DNA of 33,781 nucleotides from a bacterium (GTDB lineage Bacteria > CLD3). The notes under the pieces are model-generated. The model did not search any database and was not told the DNA's origin. It saw only the letters and a list, made by a program, of their open reading frames with translations. The stretch covers positions 1-33,781 of the forward strand of contig JADZEA010000015.1 in NCBI GenBank assembly GCA_020850775.1, written 5' to 3'. The first letter of the stretch is position 1. The number at the start of each line of letters is the position of its first letter. Shown here piece by piece: positions 16,842 through 23,998 of the stretch. The position numbers were made by a program, and so were the translations under genes.

Positions 16842-16858
16842 ATTTTCACGATGAAAAT
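16842..16858. terminator. weak bidirectional hairpin between convergent genes
   Basis: ATTTTCA and TGAAAAT form a 7-bp stem with a 3-nt loop between the stops of the M14 gene (plus) and the lipoprotein gene (minus). T-rich tracts follow on both strands (TAGTTTTGTTTTC on plus, CTGACTTTTTTT on minus). The stem has one G-C pair only, so this is a modest terminator at best. Confidence 0.35.
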
Positions 16859-17712
16859 TAGTTTTGTTTTCTCTTAAAATCCACGAGCCATTCAGTTAGC
16901 AAAGGTCTGCTCATCTGGTCTTTAACAACTTCGCCAAAAGTTTGGTTTGGAGACAAAGTTACCGATTTTATGTTTGAAAAAATAAAAAATGGAAAGTCTT
17001 TGTGCCAGATTTGTCTGAAAAGTCTTGCAGTCGGGTCAATTTTGTCAAGCATTAAAACCTCAAAGTAACCACTTTCAGGGTAAACATTTTTTTGTTTCAG
17101 GGTTTGGTCTAAAAGGTTTTCAAAGTCTTTTTTCTCAATTGGACGAACTTGCTGGAAAATCATTGAAGCTGTAACGCTTGAATAACCATTTGAAATGTAG
17201 GGTAAATTGTAAACTAAAGTATCTGAAAAATCTGGAGTTACAGCAAGGCTAAACTGTGGTAAGTTTGGAATTTCATCAAGTTTCATCAGGAAAGGTGAAA
17301 GCGAAGAAATCCCGACGTTGTTGGTTTCAATTTTCATCTGTCCTGAGGAATCAGGTTCAAGACGGTTCATTTGAAGGCATTGCAAAGTTTTTGCATCAAG
17401 AAAAAAAGTGTAGTTAATTTTTTCGCTTTGATTTCGGAGTTGTGGTGAATTTGTAAATTTCAGATTAATCCCAACAAGGTTAGAATCAACCACTTCTACC
17501 TTGTAAACTCTAAATCTTGACCTTGATTTGTCGCGTGTTTCCCAACCGTTAACGACTTTTCCCGTAACCCACCAATCACCATTTTCAAATTTTGGTTTAA
17601 AAGATTTTTCTTCAGCGGGAGTTGTTTTTCCCGTAAATTTTTCTTTTTCACAAGCAGCCAAAAGCAAAAACGAACAACTCAAAACAAATATTTTATTAAA
17701 TAAATTTTTCAT
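16858..17712 (-). CDS. hypothetical lipoprotein
   Basis: A 284-residue protein with a type II signal peptide: positive N-terminus, hydrophobic core and lipobox LAAC with the lipidated cysteine at C21, followed by a charged linker (EKEKFTGK). The body contains WWVTGKVVNGWETR and several beta-rich segments, but I recognise no family. The ATG overlaps the end of fmt by 17 nt and has AGGA 8 nt upstream. Location is probably the outer membrane, since C21 is followed by Glu rather than an Asp retention signal; that rule is not universal. It is the last gene of the long leftward block. Confidence 0.75.
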   Translation of the reverse strand: MKNLFNKIFVLSCSFLLLAACEKEKFTGKTTPAEEKSFKPKFENGDWWVTGKVVNGWETRDKSRSRFRVYKVEVVDSNLVGINLKFTNSPQLRNQSEKINYTFFLDAKTLQCLQMNRLEPDSSGQMKIETNNVGISSLSPFLMKLDEIPNLPQFSLAVTPDFSDTLVYNLPYISNGYSSVTASMIFQQVRPIEKKDFENLLDQTLKQKNVYPESGYFEVLMLDKIDPTARLFRQIWHKDFPFFIFSNIKSVTLSPNQTFGEVVKDQMSRPLLTEWLVDFKRKQN

Positions 17713-18625
17713 TTTTTTCTATCCTGTTTCCATTTAAAAAATCGCTGATTTCCATTATTTTTTTACCTTCAACCTGTAATTTTTTTATTGAAAGGTAACC
17801 ATTTTTGCAGCAAACTAAAAGCCGTTTTTTTTCTGCCACGAGTTCGCCTGTTTCGTGAGTTCCCACAAAATTTTTTTCTTCTTTTGCAAAAAGAATTTTT
17901 AAGTTTTTACCTCTGAAATTTGTCCAGGCACAAGGTTCGGGAGAAAGCCCAAGCACAAAATTTTGTATTTCCAAAGCGTCTTTTTCCCAATTAATTTTTG
18001 TGTTTTCGCGGAAAAGTTTTGGTGCTAAACTAACTAAACTTTCGTCTTGTTTTTGCAGTTTGTAGCTTTTGTTTGCGATGAGTTTTACTGTTTGGTTTGT
18101 TAGCTCCGCTCCGATAATTTTTAGTCTTTCATAAAGTTCACCAAAAGTTTCGTATTCATAAATATTTGTTTTTTCTTGAGCAATGATGTTTCCGGTATCA
18201 ACGTTTTGCTCAATGAAAAAGGTCGTAACTCCTGTTTCTTTTTCACCTTTGATGATTGCCCAGTTTATCGGTGCTGCGCCGCGAAATTTTGGCAAAAGTG
18301 AGCCGTGAAGGTTAAAAGTGCCGATTTTGGGAAGTGTAAAAATTTCAGCAGGTAAAATTCTGTAAGCAACAACAACAAAAAGTTCTGCTTCAAAACTTTT
18401 CAGTTTTTCTGCAAGTTCAGCATTATTTTTAAGTTTTTCAGGCTGTAAAATTGTAAGATTTCTTGTTAAAGCAAATTCTTTAACAGGAGAAAAAACAAGT
18501 TTTAAGCCTCTTCCTTGTGGTTTATCGGGTTGAGTAACGACAGCAAGGATTTCGTTTTTGTTTTCAAGTAGCTTTTTAAGGCTTTCAACTGCAAAATCCG
18601 TTGTCCCAAAAAAAATAATTTTCAT
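17696..18625 (-). CDS. fmt: methionyl-tRNA formyltransferase
   Basis: Transfers a formyl group from 10-formyltetrahydrofolate to initiator Met-tRNA. The 309-residue length is standard, with both the catalytic Rossmann-like domain and the C-terminal OB-fold domain. The N-terminus is IIFFGTTDFAVESL, followed by the tRNA-contacting loop TQPDKPQGRG. The catalytic region NLHGSLLPKFRGAAPINWAI contains Asn, His and Ser, and is followed by the Asp in NVDTGNI. The ATG is only 2 nt after the stop of the ATP-grasp gene at 18628 and has no strong ribosome binding site, so translation probably depends on that gene. def, the usual partner, is not here. Confidence 0.93.
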   Translation of the reverse strand: MKIIFFGTTDFAVESLKKLLENKNEILAVVTQPDKPQGRGLKLVFSPVKEFALTRNLTILQPEKLKNNAELAEKLKSFEAELFVVVAYRILPAEIFTLPKIGTFNLHGSLLPKFRGAAPINWAIIKGEKETGVTTFFIEQNVDTGNIIAQEKTNIYEYETFGELYERLKIIGAELTNQTVKLIANKSYKLQKQDESLVSLAPKLFRENTKINWEKDALEIQNFVLGLSPEPCAWTNFRGKNLKILFAKEEKNFVGTHETGELVAEKKRLLVCCKNGYLSIKKLQVEGKKIMEISDFLNGNRIEKNEKFI

Positions 18626-18627
18626 TT

Positions 18628-19848
18628 CTAACAGTAAAATTTTATGGTTTCAGTGGCAAAAGTTAAAGCGTTAAAAACCTCGTTCCAATCATTTCCACGA
18701 CAGTAAATAAAACCTTCACCCATGTAAGAATCGGTTTTTTTCATTCCAATTTTTGGAAAATCAATTCCACAAATCAAGTGTCCGATTTCCCTTTTTACGA
18801 CATCAAACCCAACAACTTCTTTGAGTGTTTCACCAACATTCCCTTTGGCTCGCAAACAAGCTGAGCCAACATTCCATTTTCTTTGTGGTTTCAAATCAAA
18901 ACGTTTGTTAAGCATTACGTTGCTCCACTCGTCAAAAAGATTAAAATCGTGTGCAAAATTATGAACGTCAATTATTGTTCCGCCTGCAGGTCTTGCTGCA
19001 ATTTCTCCAACGTAAATTTTCCCGTCTTTTTGTCTTCTGAACCATTCAAGATGAATCATTGAAGTTCCAACTTTCATTGCGTCAACAACTTGTTTGCTTG
19101 TTTCACGAATGTCATCAAATTCAGGGTTATCAATGTTTTTATTAAACATACAAAGTGGTTGAATCCACGAATTTAGCATTGCGTCAAGTGGAGTTGGGTG
19201 GTAAGTTGTGATTGAGTGAAAGACTATTTTTCCATTAATCACAAAAGCATCAAAAGTTCCTTCAACTCCTTCAATAAATTCCTCAATAATTACAGGATTT
19301 TTCGGAGTAATTGCTACGGCTTTGAGAGAATTTTCAAATTGTTTGTTGTCGTAAATCAAAAAAGTATTGTTGCAACCAGCTCCAAGCAACGGCTTGAGAA
19401 TGAGTGGAAAACTATTCCCAAGATTAAAATCACGCACTTCTTTTTCGCTTTCTACTTTTTTGTAGTTCGCACAAAGAATGCCATTTTCCTTAAAAATCTT
19501 TTTCATCAATGCTTTATCGCGGAATCTTTGGGCTGTTTCTTCCCCAATGCCTGAAATTCCAAATTTATCTCTAAGCCTTCCAACCAAAAGTTGCCTGCTT
19601 TCGTGAATGTTCAGCAGTGCAAAAACTTCCCTGTTTCGCGAAATTTCTACAATTGCTTTTTCAAGCTGTTCCTGGTTTGAAGCATCTTCAACTGTGAAAA
19701 CTTCATTAAAAACACCAAGTTTTACGATGTAATCGTGAGAATCCTGGCACAAAGCAATTAAATTTATGTCTTTATCTTTTTTTAGTGGAGTTACAAAACG
19801 CAAAGTTGCTTCGCCAAAATGTGGAGAGTAAAAAATAACGTTTCTCAT
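18628..19848 (-). CDS. ATP-grasp ligase, paralogue C
   Basis: Predicted ATP-dependent carboxylate-amine (or thiol) ligase of 406 residues, one of three close paralogues in this locus. The N-terminal domain (VIFYSPHFGEATLRFV) resembles a pre-ATP-grasp Rossmann domain. The ATP-grasp core has LILKPLLGAGC with K152 and a Gly-rich loop, IIEEFIEGVEG, HLEWFRR and VGEIAARPAGG. The acidic residues of the last two match the metal-binding positions of the fold. The chain ends IKFYC, with a terminal Cys shared with both paralogues. AAAGGA precedes the ATG. fmt follows after 2 nt. The product is unknown. Confidence 0.85.
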   Translation of the reverse strand: MRNVIFYSPHFGEATLRFVTPLKKDKDINLIALCQDSHDYIVKLGVFNEVFTVEDASNQEQLEKAIVEISRNREVFALLNIHESRQLLVGRLRDKFGISGIGEETAQRFRDKALMKKIFKENGILCANYKKVESEKEVRDFNLGNSFPLILKPLLGAGCNNTFLIYDNKQFENSLKAVAITPKNPVIIEEFIEGVEGTFDAFVINGKIVFHSITTYHPTPLDAMLNSWIQPLCMFNKNIDNPEFDDIRETSKQVVDAMKVGTSMIHLEWFRRQKDGKIYVGEIAARPAGGTIIDVHNFAHDFNLFDEWSNVMLNKRFDLKPQRKWNVGSACLRAKGNVGETLKEVVGFDVVKREIGHLICGIDFPKIGMKKTDSYMGEGFIYCRGNDWNEVFNALTFATETIKFYC

Positions 19849-19879
19849 AAACTAAATCCTTTAAGTTTTTAAAAAGCCT

Positions 19880-21094
19880 TTAACAATAAAATTTAATATT
19901 TTCGGCAGCAAAAACAGCTGCTTCAAGAACTTGTTTGTAACTTTCGCAGCGAACAAAAAGCGAACCTTCACCAACGTAACCATCATTTTTTTCTGAACCG
20001 ATTTCAGGAAGTTCAATCCCGCAAATCAGGTTTCCAAGTTTTTTCTGAACAAAATCAATTCCCGAAATTCCTAAAACTTTGTTTCCTGAGCCCTGAGCAC
20101 GCAAACCGACAGAAGCAACGCTGAACTTTCGCTCGGTTTTCAGGTCAAAACGCTTGTTAACCATCACGTTTCCCCATTCTGCACGCAAATCAACATCGTG
20201 AGCGAAGTTGTGAAGGTCAAGAACCGGTCCGCCTGCAGGTCTTGCTGCGATTTCTCCAACGTAAATTTTTCCGTCTGTTTTGCGTCTGAACCACTCAAGG
20301 TGAGTAATTGAAGTGTCAAGTTTCAAGGCTTCAATCACTCGTTTTCCTGTTTGCCTGACGTCGTCAAGTTCTGTTCTGTCCATTGTTTTATCCAAAGCAC
20401 AGATTGATTGTATCCAGGGGTTTTGCAAAACGTGTAAAAGTGGTGGAACGTAGTGAGTAATTGAATGAAAAGCAATTTTTCCATCAATCGTGAAAGTATC
20501 CAAAGAACCTTCTTCGCCGTCAATAAATTCTTCCAGAATCACTGAATTTTCAGGTGAGATTGTGAAAGAATTTAAGACATTTTCAAATTCATTTTCATTG
20601 TGAACAAGGTAAGTACTTTTACAACTAACACCTTTAAGTGGCTTAATTATGAAAGGAAACAAGCTTTTAGAAAGGAAGTTTCTTGCTTCATCGTTGCTTT
20701 CTGCTTTTTGGTAGTTTGCACACAGAATCCCATTTTCCTTGAATATTTTTTTCATCAAAGCCTTGTCGCGAAATTTTATTGCAGTTTCTGGTTTTATTCC
20801 GTCAATTCCAAATTTTTCACGGAGCCTGCTAATTAAAAGTTGAAAAGTTTCCTGAATGTTCAGAAGCCTGTCAATTTTTCTGCCTTGAGAAATTTTTGTG
20901 ATTGCCTGTTCAAGCTGGTTTTGGTTTGTTGCTTCTTCAACGTTAAAAAACTCGTTAAAACAACGCAAATTTTTGATGTAATCGTGAGAATCCTGTCCTA
21001 AACCAATCACGTTAAAGCCTTGTGTTTGCAGAGGTCTGACAAAACGCAAGGTGTTTTCCCCAAAGTGCGGAGAGTAAAAAATAATGTTTTTCAT
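19880..21094 (-). CDS. ATP-grasp ligase, paralogue B
   Basis: Second of three paralogous ATP-grasp proteins (404 residues). Its first ~135 residues align without gaps to paralogue A and are identical at most positions. The Lys of FIIKPLKG (K151) is kept, but the Gly-rich loop reads GVSC (155-158) where A and C have GAGC. HLEWFRR and VGEIAARPAGG remain. Near the C-terminus it also departs from the CRG-x2-W pattern of the other two (FVRCESYKQ). It ends IKFYC. AAAAGGAA precedes the ATG; that stretch is part of a direct repeat that flanks mazEF, so this gene probably once followed the methyltransferase gene directly. Confidence 0.85.
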   Translation of the reverse strand: MKNIIFYSPHFGENTLRFVRPLQTQGFNVIGLGQDSHDYIKNLRCFNEFFNVEEATNQNQLEQAITKISQGRKIDRLLNIQETFQLLISRLREKFGIDGIKPETAIKFRDKALMKKIFKENGILCANYQKAESNDEARNFLSKSLFPFIIKPLKGVSCKSTYLVHNENEFENVLNSFTISPENSVILEEFIDGEEGSLDTFTIDGKIAFHSITHYVPPLLHVLQNPWIQSICALDKTMDRTELDDVRQTGKRVIEALKLDTSITHLEWFRRKTDGKIYVGEIAARPAGGPVLDLHNFAHDVDLRAEWGNVMVNKRFDLKTERKFSVASVGLRAQGSGNKVLGISGIDFVQKKLGNLICGIELPEIGSEKNDGYVGEGSLFVRCESYKQVLEAAVFAAENIKFYC

Positions 21095-21131
21095 TTTTTC
21101 CTTTTAATTTTTTTGTGAAGCAACCGCAAAA
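21090..21131 (-). repeat. direct repeat, copy 1, right behind mazF
   Basis: A 42-nt sequence, read on the minus strand as TTTTGCGGTTGCTTCAC, then AAAAAAATTAAAAGGAAAA and AATGAA, containing the start codon and ribosome binding site of ATP-grasp gene B. It matches copy 2 (21713-21755) except for one substitution (A versus C after CTTCAC) and a one-base length difference in an A-run. In copy 2 the first half encodes the C-terminus FAVASPKN of the methyltransferase; here the same reading would give FAVASQKN and a stop, but no methyltransferase body precedes it. It is therefore a remnant or duplicate of that gene's end. Confidence 0.9.
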
Positions 21132-21140
21132 TTCTTTTTT

Positions 21141-21458
21141 TTAAAAAGAGAAAATTTCCAGTAGTTTTTTAATCACTTCTTTTTGTGTTTGAAAACTTAT
21201 AAAACCAAGTTTTTGAGTTAATCTTACTTTGTCAACAGTTCGGATTTGGTCTAAAACTATTTGACCTTGTGTACCTTGAAAATTACAAGTTACTCTTGAA
21301 GGGTAATTTTTGACACGTGTTGTCATCGGTGCAATGATTACCGTTGAAATAAATTTATTCATTTCATCCGGAGAAATTATCAGACAAGGTCTCGTTTTTT
21401 GCATTTCTTTTCCAAGCGTTGGTTCAAGATTAACAAGAAAAACATCAAACCGTTTCAT
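21141..21458 (-). CDS. mazF: MazF/PemK-type endoribonuclease toxin
   Basis: Toxin of a type II toxin-antitoxin pair; family members cleave mRNA at short sequences and arrest growth. I start at the ATG at 21458 (105 residues), with GGAAG 8 nt upstream, rather than at 21488. MKRFDVFLVNLEPTLGKEMQ is the usual opening. KTRPCLIIS carries the conserved Arg, APMTT the conserved Thr, and VLDQIRTVDKVRL the QxR-x2-D region, all typical of the fold. It overlaps mazE by 14 nt, with antitoxin first. The stop lies only 9 nt from a direct repeat (21090-21131) that marks the edge of the inserted cassette. Confidence 0.9.
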   Translation of the reverse strand: MKRFDVFLVNLEPTLGKEMQKTRPCLIISPDEMNKFISTVIIAPMTTRVKNYPSRVTCNFQGTQGQIVLDQIRTVDKVRLTQKLGFISFQTQKEVIKKLLEIFSF

Positions 21459-21717
21459 TTTTTTCTTCCCAAACCCATTCTGTCTCATCCCAGGAACTTT
21501 GGTTCGTAAGTTCGTCTAACAAGTTGTCATCTTTATTTTCAGACATTTTTTTAAAGGCATTTTTCCAACCCTTTCTGTTAGTTTTTTGAGAGCGAATGAC
21601 AATTTTATCCTGTTCAATTTCTAACTCAAGTTCTTTTGTTGTACCGAGTTTTTTTAAGATAACTTTAGATAATTTAATACCTTGTGAGCTATCAATTTTA
21701 ATGATTTTTGTCTTCAT
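21445..21717 (-). CDS. mazE: MazE-like antitoxin
   Basis: Antitoxin of 90 residues; in this family it binds and neutralises MazF and represses its own operon. The ATG at 21717 has AAAAGGAA upstream; a further upstream start would run into the methyltransferase gene. The N-terminal half has the swapped-hairpin AbrB/MazE pattern (KIIKIDSSQGIKLSKVILKK, then LELEIEQDKIVIRS) and would bind DNA. The C-terminal half is acidic (DDNLLDELTNQSSWDETEW), as expected for the segment that wraps the toxin. It lies 10 nt after the methyltransferase stop. Its start codon and ribosome binding site are within direct repeat copy 2. Confidence 0.88.
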   Translation of the reverse strand: MKTKIIKIDSSQGIKLSKVILKKLGTTKELELEIEQDKIVIRSQKTNRKGWKNAFKKMSENKDDNLLDELTNQSSWDETEWVWEEKNETV

Positions 21718-21755
21718 TTTTTTCCTTTTAATTTTTTGGTGAAGCAACCGCAAAA
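21713..21755 (-). repeat. direct repeat, copy 2, end of the methyltransferase gene
   Basis: A 43-nt sequence covering the last eight codons and stop of the methyltransferase gene, the short spacer, and the ribosome binding site and first bases of mazE. It is the counterpart of copy 1 at 21090-21131, 623 nt away. The two copies bracket mazEF exactly. Because one copy is in coding sequence and both supply a ribosome binding site to the next gene, the insertion left both neighbours intact. Confidence 0.9.
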
Positions 21756-22633
21756 ATATCTGAACCAAAAATAAGTTTCAAACCTAAAAAAACAAACAGC
21801 TTAAAGCCAATTTTCCCAAAAAAATCCGTTCGCATTGCAAAAGGATTTCCTGAATTTTTTAGCCAAACCTTGCTTTGCAATCCACAAGAAATTAAAGCAA
21901 TTTTCATACTTGGAATGCTTTGCTCGTTAATGTGCAAAAAAAGTTTGTCAGTTTCCAAATCCGGGTCTTTTTTTAGAGCCTGAAACTGCTCAACAACGGG
22001 ATGAACGGGCATTTTTCCTGTTTTCAGGAGCGTAAAAATTCCGCCAAGCCAGTAACCGTAAGTTCTTGACCAAACATTTGGCGTTGAGTGAATTATTAAT
22101 TTTCCATCTTTTTTGAGGACTCTGCGGGCTTCCCTGAGAATTGTGTAAAGCTCATTTTTTGAAATGTGTTCAACAACGTCAAGCAAAAAAATTTTATCAA
22201 AAGTTTTATCCGTAAAGTCTAATTTTTCAGCATTCACACAAATAAAATTAGTTCTGCTTTTAATTTCGTTTTCGTGAAGTTCACGTGTTTTTTGTGCAAA
22301 ATTTATGGCACTTTCAGAGTAGTCAATTCCTGTTGAAATTGCTCCAAGGTTTGCAGTTTGGAAAACAACTTCACCTCTTCCGCAACCAATATCCAAGACT
22401 TTTTCGCCTTTTTTGATTTGTGCAAGTTCAATTGGTATTTTGGTGTAACGTGTTGTTTCCAAACCTTTTGACTTAAAATAGGAATCGGCTGTATTTTTAT
22501 TCCCAACGTGTTTTGCGTAGTAAGTTTCATCGTAAAGAGATTGCAAACTTTTCGCAGTGTGTCCTTTGATAAACTTACAATAATCGCTGTAAGAATTGAT
22601 TTCAATCTCGTTTCCAAATGGTTTTTCAGCCAT
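21728..22633 (-). CDS. class I SAM-dependent methyltransferase
   Basis: Predicted methyltransferase of 301 residues with a Rossmann-type SAM-binding core. Motif I is VLDIGCGRGEV (about 79-89), the acidic residue of motif II is in TGIDYSESAI, and motif IV/V includes FLLDVVEHISKNEL and HSTPNVWSRTYGYW. The C-terminal region is hydrophobic (LFVFLGLKLIFG), hinting at membrane contact. The ATG at 22633 is preceded by GAAAG; a GTG 9 nt further upstream is an alternative. It lies between ATP-grasp A and the mazEF insertion. The substrate is unknown; the context suggests the product of the ATP-grasp enzymes. Confidence 0.85.
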   Translation of the reverse strand: MAEKPFGNEIEINSYSDYCKFIKGHTAKSLQSLYDETYYAKHVGNKNTADSYFKSKGLETTRYTKIPIELAQIKKGEKVLDIGCGRGEVVFQTANLGAISTGIDYSESAINFAQKTRELHENEIKSRTNFICVNAEKLDFTDKTFDKIFLLDVVEHISKNELYTILREARRVLKKDGKLIIHSTPNVWSRTYGYWLGGIFTLLKTGKMPVHPVVEQFQALKKDPDLETDKLFLHINEQSIPSMKIALISCGLQSKVWLKNSGNPFAMRTDFFGKIGFKLFVFLGLKLIFGSDIFAVASPKN

Positions 22634-22666
22634 TTTTTGCACTTTCTTTTGGAAGTGTGGAGTAGA

Positions 22667-22696
22667 AGTGAAAGTTTTATTTTTAAAACTTTCACT
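22667..22696 (-). other. 12-bp perfect hairpin between ATP-grasp A and the methyltransferase
   Basis: AGTGAAAGTTTT (22667-22678) and AAAACTTTCACT (22685-22696) pair perfectly around a 6-nt loop, 7 nt after the stop of ATP-grasp A. On the minus strand it is followed by CTTCTACTCC rather than a T-run, so it is not a classic terminator for this operon. It may stabilise the upstream mRNA or separate expression of the two genes. On the plus strand a T7 run follows, but no gene ends there. Confidence 0.55.
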
Positions 22697-22703
22697 AATT
22701 TTT

Positions 22704-23915
22704 TTAGCAGTGGATTTTGATTGTTTCAGTTGCCCAAATCAAAGACTGGAAAACATCGTTCCAATTTTCTCCGCGGCAAAAAATCAAACCTTCACCAACG
22801 TAACTATCAACTTTTGGCGAACCAATTGTCGGAATGTGAATTCCACAAATCAAGTGTCCAAGTTCTTTTTGCACAACATCAACACCTGAAATTTCTTTGA
22901 TTTCTTTTCCATCTCCCTGAGCCCGCAAACAAGCAGAACCAACGTTGTGTTTTCTGTGCAGGTAAAGGTCAAATTTTTTATTAACCATTACATTTCCCCA
23001 TTCTGCGAAAAGGTCTGTGTCGTGTCCAAAATTATGAACATCAATTATTGGTCCTCCTGGCGGTCTTGCAGCAATTTCACCAACGTAAATTTTTCCATCT
23101 TTTTGCCTTCTGAACCATTCCATGTGAGTCATTGAAGTATCAAGCCCTAATGCTTTGATTGTATTTTTTCCTGTTTCAATCACGTCTTTGTGAAGTTCGT
23201 CAAGGTCTTTGTCAAACATGTAAATTGGTTGGATCCAGGCATTTTGCATCGCTTTTAAAAGCGGTGGATGATAAGTTGTCATTGAATAAAAACTTATGTT
23301 TCCATTGATTGTAAAAGTGTCAAACGAGCCTTCTTCACCCTGAATAAATTCTTCCAAAATCATTGGCGAATTCATCGTAATGTTTAGCGTGTTTAAAATA
23401 TCTTCAAATTGTTCGTTGTTCCAAACTAAAAAAGTATCTTCACAACCAGCACCTTTTAGTGGCTTGATGATGAAGGGAAAACTGTTTGACAAAACAAATT
23501 CTCTCGCTTGTTCTTTGCTTTCGGCTTTTTGGTAATTTGCACACAGGATTCCGTTTTCCTTTAAAACTTGTTTCATCAATGCTTTATCACGAAATTTTTG
23601 TGCTGTTTCCGTGAGGATTCCATCAATTCCAAACTTTTCACGAATTCTGCTAATCAAAAGTTGGAAATTTTCCTGAATGTTCAGGAGCTTGTCAATTTTT
23701 CTGTTTTTAGAAATTTCAGTAATTGCCGCTTCAAGTTGATTTTGGTCTGTTGCGTCTTCAACTCTGAAAAATTCATTAAAACAGTTAAGGCTTTTTGCAA
23801 ACTCGTAAGAATCTTGCCCCAAACCAATTACGTTAAAACCGTAATTTTTCAAATGCTTTACAAATTTTAAAGTATTTTCTCCAAAGTGCGGAGAGTAAAA
23901 AACAATATTTTTCAT
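22704..23915 (-). CDS. ATP-grasp ligase, paralogue A
   Basis: First of the three paralogues in transcription order (403 residues). It has an N-terminal Rossmann-like domain (IVFYSPHFGENTLKFV) and a central helical part with FRDKALMKQVLKENGI, common in ATP-grasp enzymes. The core has IIKPLKGAGC with K151 and a glycine loop, ILEEFIQGEEGS, HMEWFRR with E266, and VGEIAARPPGG with E280. Such enzymes activate a carboxylate as acyl phosphate and join it to an amine or similar nucleophile. It ends IKIHC, the terminal Cys again shared. AGGTG precedes the ATG. It follows the S51-like/esterase fusion by 83 nt and precedes the methyltransferase. Substrates are unknown. Confidence 0.87.
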   Translation of the reverse strand: MKNIVFYSPHFGENTLKFVKHLKNYGFNVIGLGQDSYEFAKSLNCFNEFFRVEDATDQNQLEAAITEISKNRKIDKLLNIQENFQLLISRIREKFGIDGILTETAQKFRDKALMKQVLKENGILCANYQKAESKEQAREFVLSNSFPFIIKPLKGAGCEDTFLVWNNEQFEDILNTLNITMNSPMILEEFIQGEEGSFDTFTINGNISFYSMTTYHPPLLKAMQNAWIQPIYMFDKDLDELHKDVIETGKNTIKALGLDTSMTHMEWFRRQKDGKIYVGEIAARPPGGPIIDVHNFGHDTDLFAEWGNVMVNKKFDLYLHRKHNVGSACLRAQGDGKEIKEISGVDVVQKELGHLICGIHIPTIGSPKVDSYVGEGLIFCRGENWNDVFQSLIWATETIKIHC

Positions 23916-23968
23916 TTTTCACCTGAATTAATTTTTTCAACTACACAATTTTAAAAAAGAGAATTTAG

Positions 23969-23989
23969 CTAAAAATCCTGAATTTTTAG
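23969..23989 (-). other. small AT-rich hairpin between the fusion gene and ATP-grasp A
   Basis: CTAAAAAT and ATTTTTAG form an 8-bp stem with a 5-nt loop, 9 nt after the fusion gene's stop. On the minus strand a TTCTCTTTTTT stretch follows about 5 nt later, so it could act as a weak terminator or a processing site. With two G-C pairs it may be incidental. Confidence 0.3.
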
Positions 23990-23998
23990 TTGGATTTT

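Noticed and set aside
22303-22695. 130-codon open frame on the minus strand overlapping the methyltransferase gene
   Set aside because: Same strand but another frame from a protein with clear SAM-binding motifs; its translation has no recognisable pattern.
19880-23915. ATP-grasp paralogues as products of recent tandem duplication or a mobile element
   Set aside because: The three proteins have diverged throughout and no long nucleotide repeat joins them; the only near-identical repeat is the ~42-bp one around mazEF.
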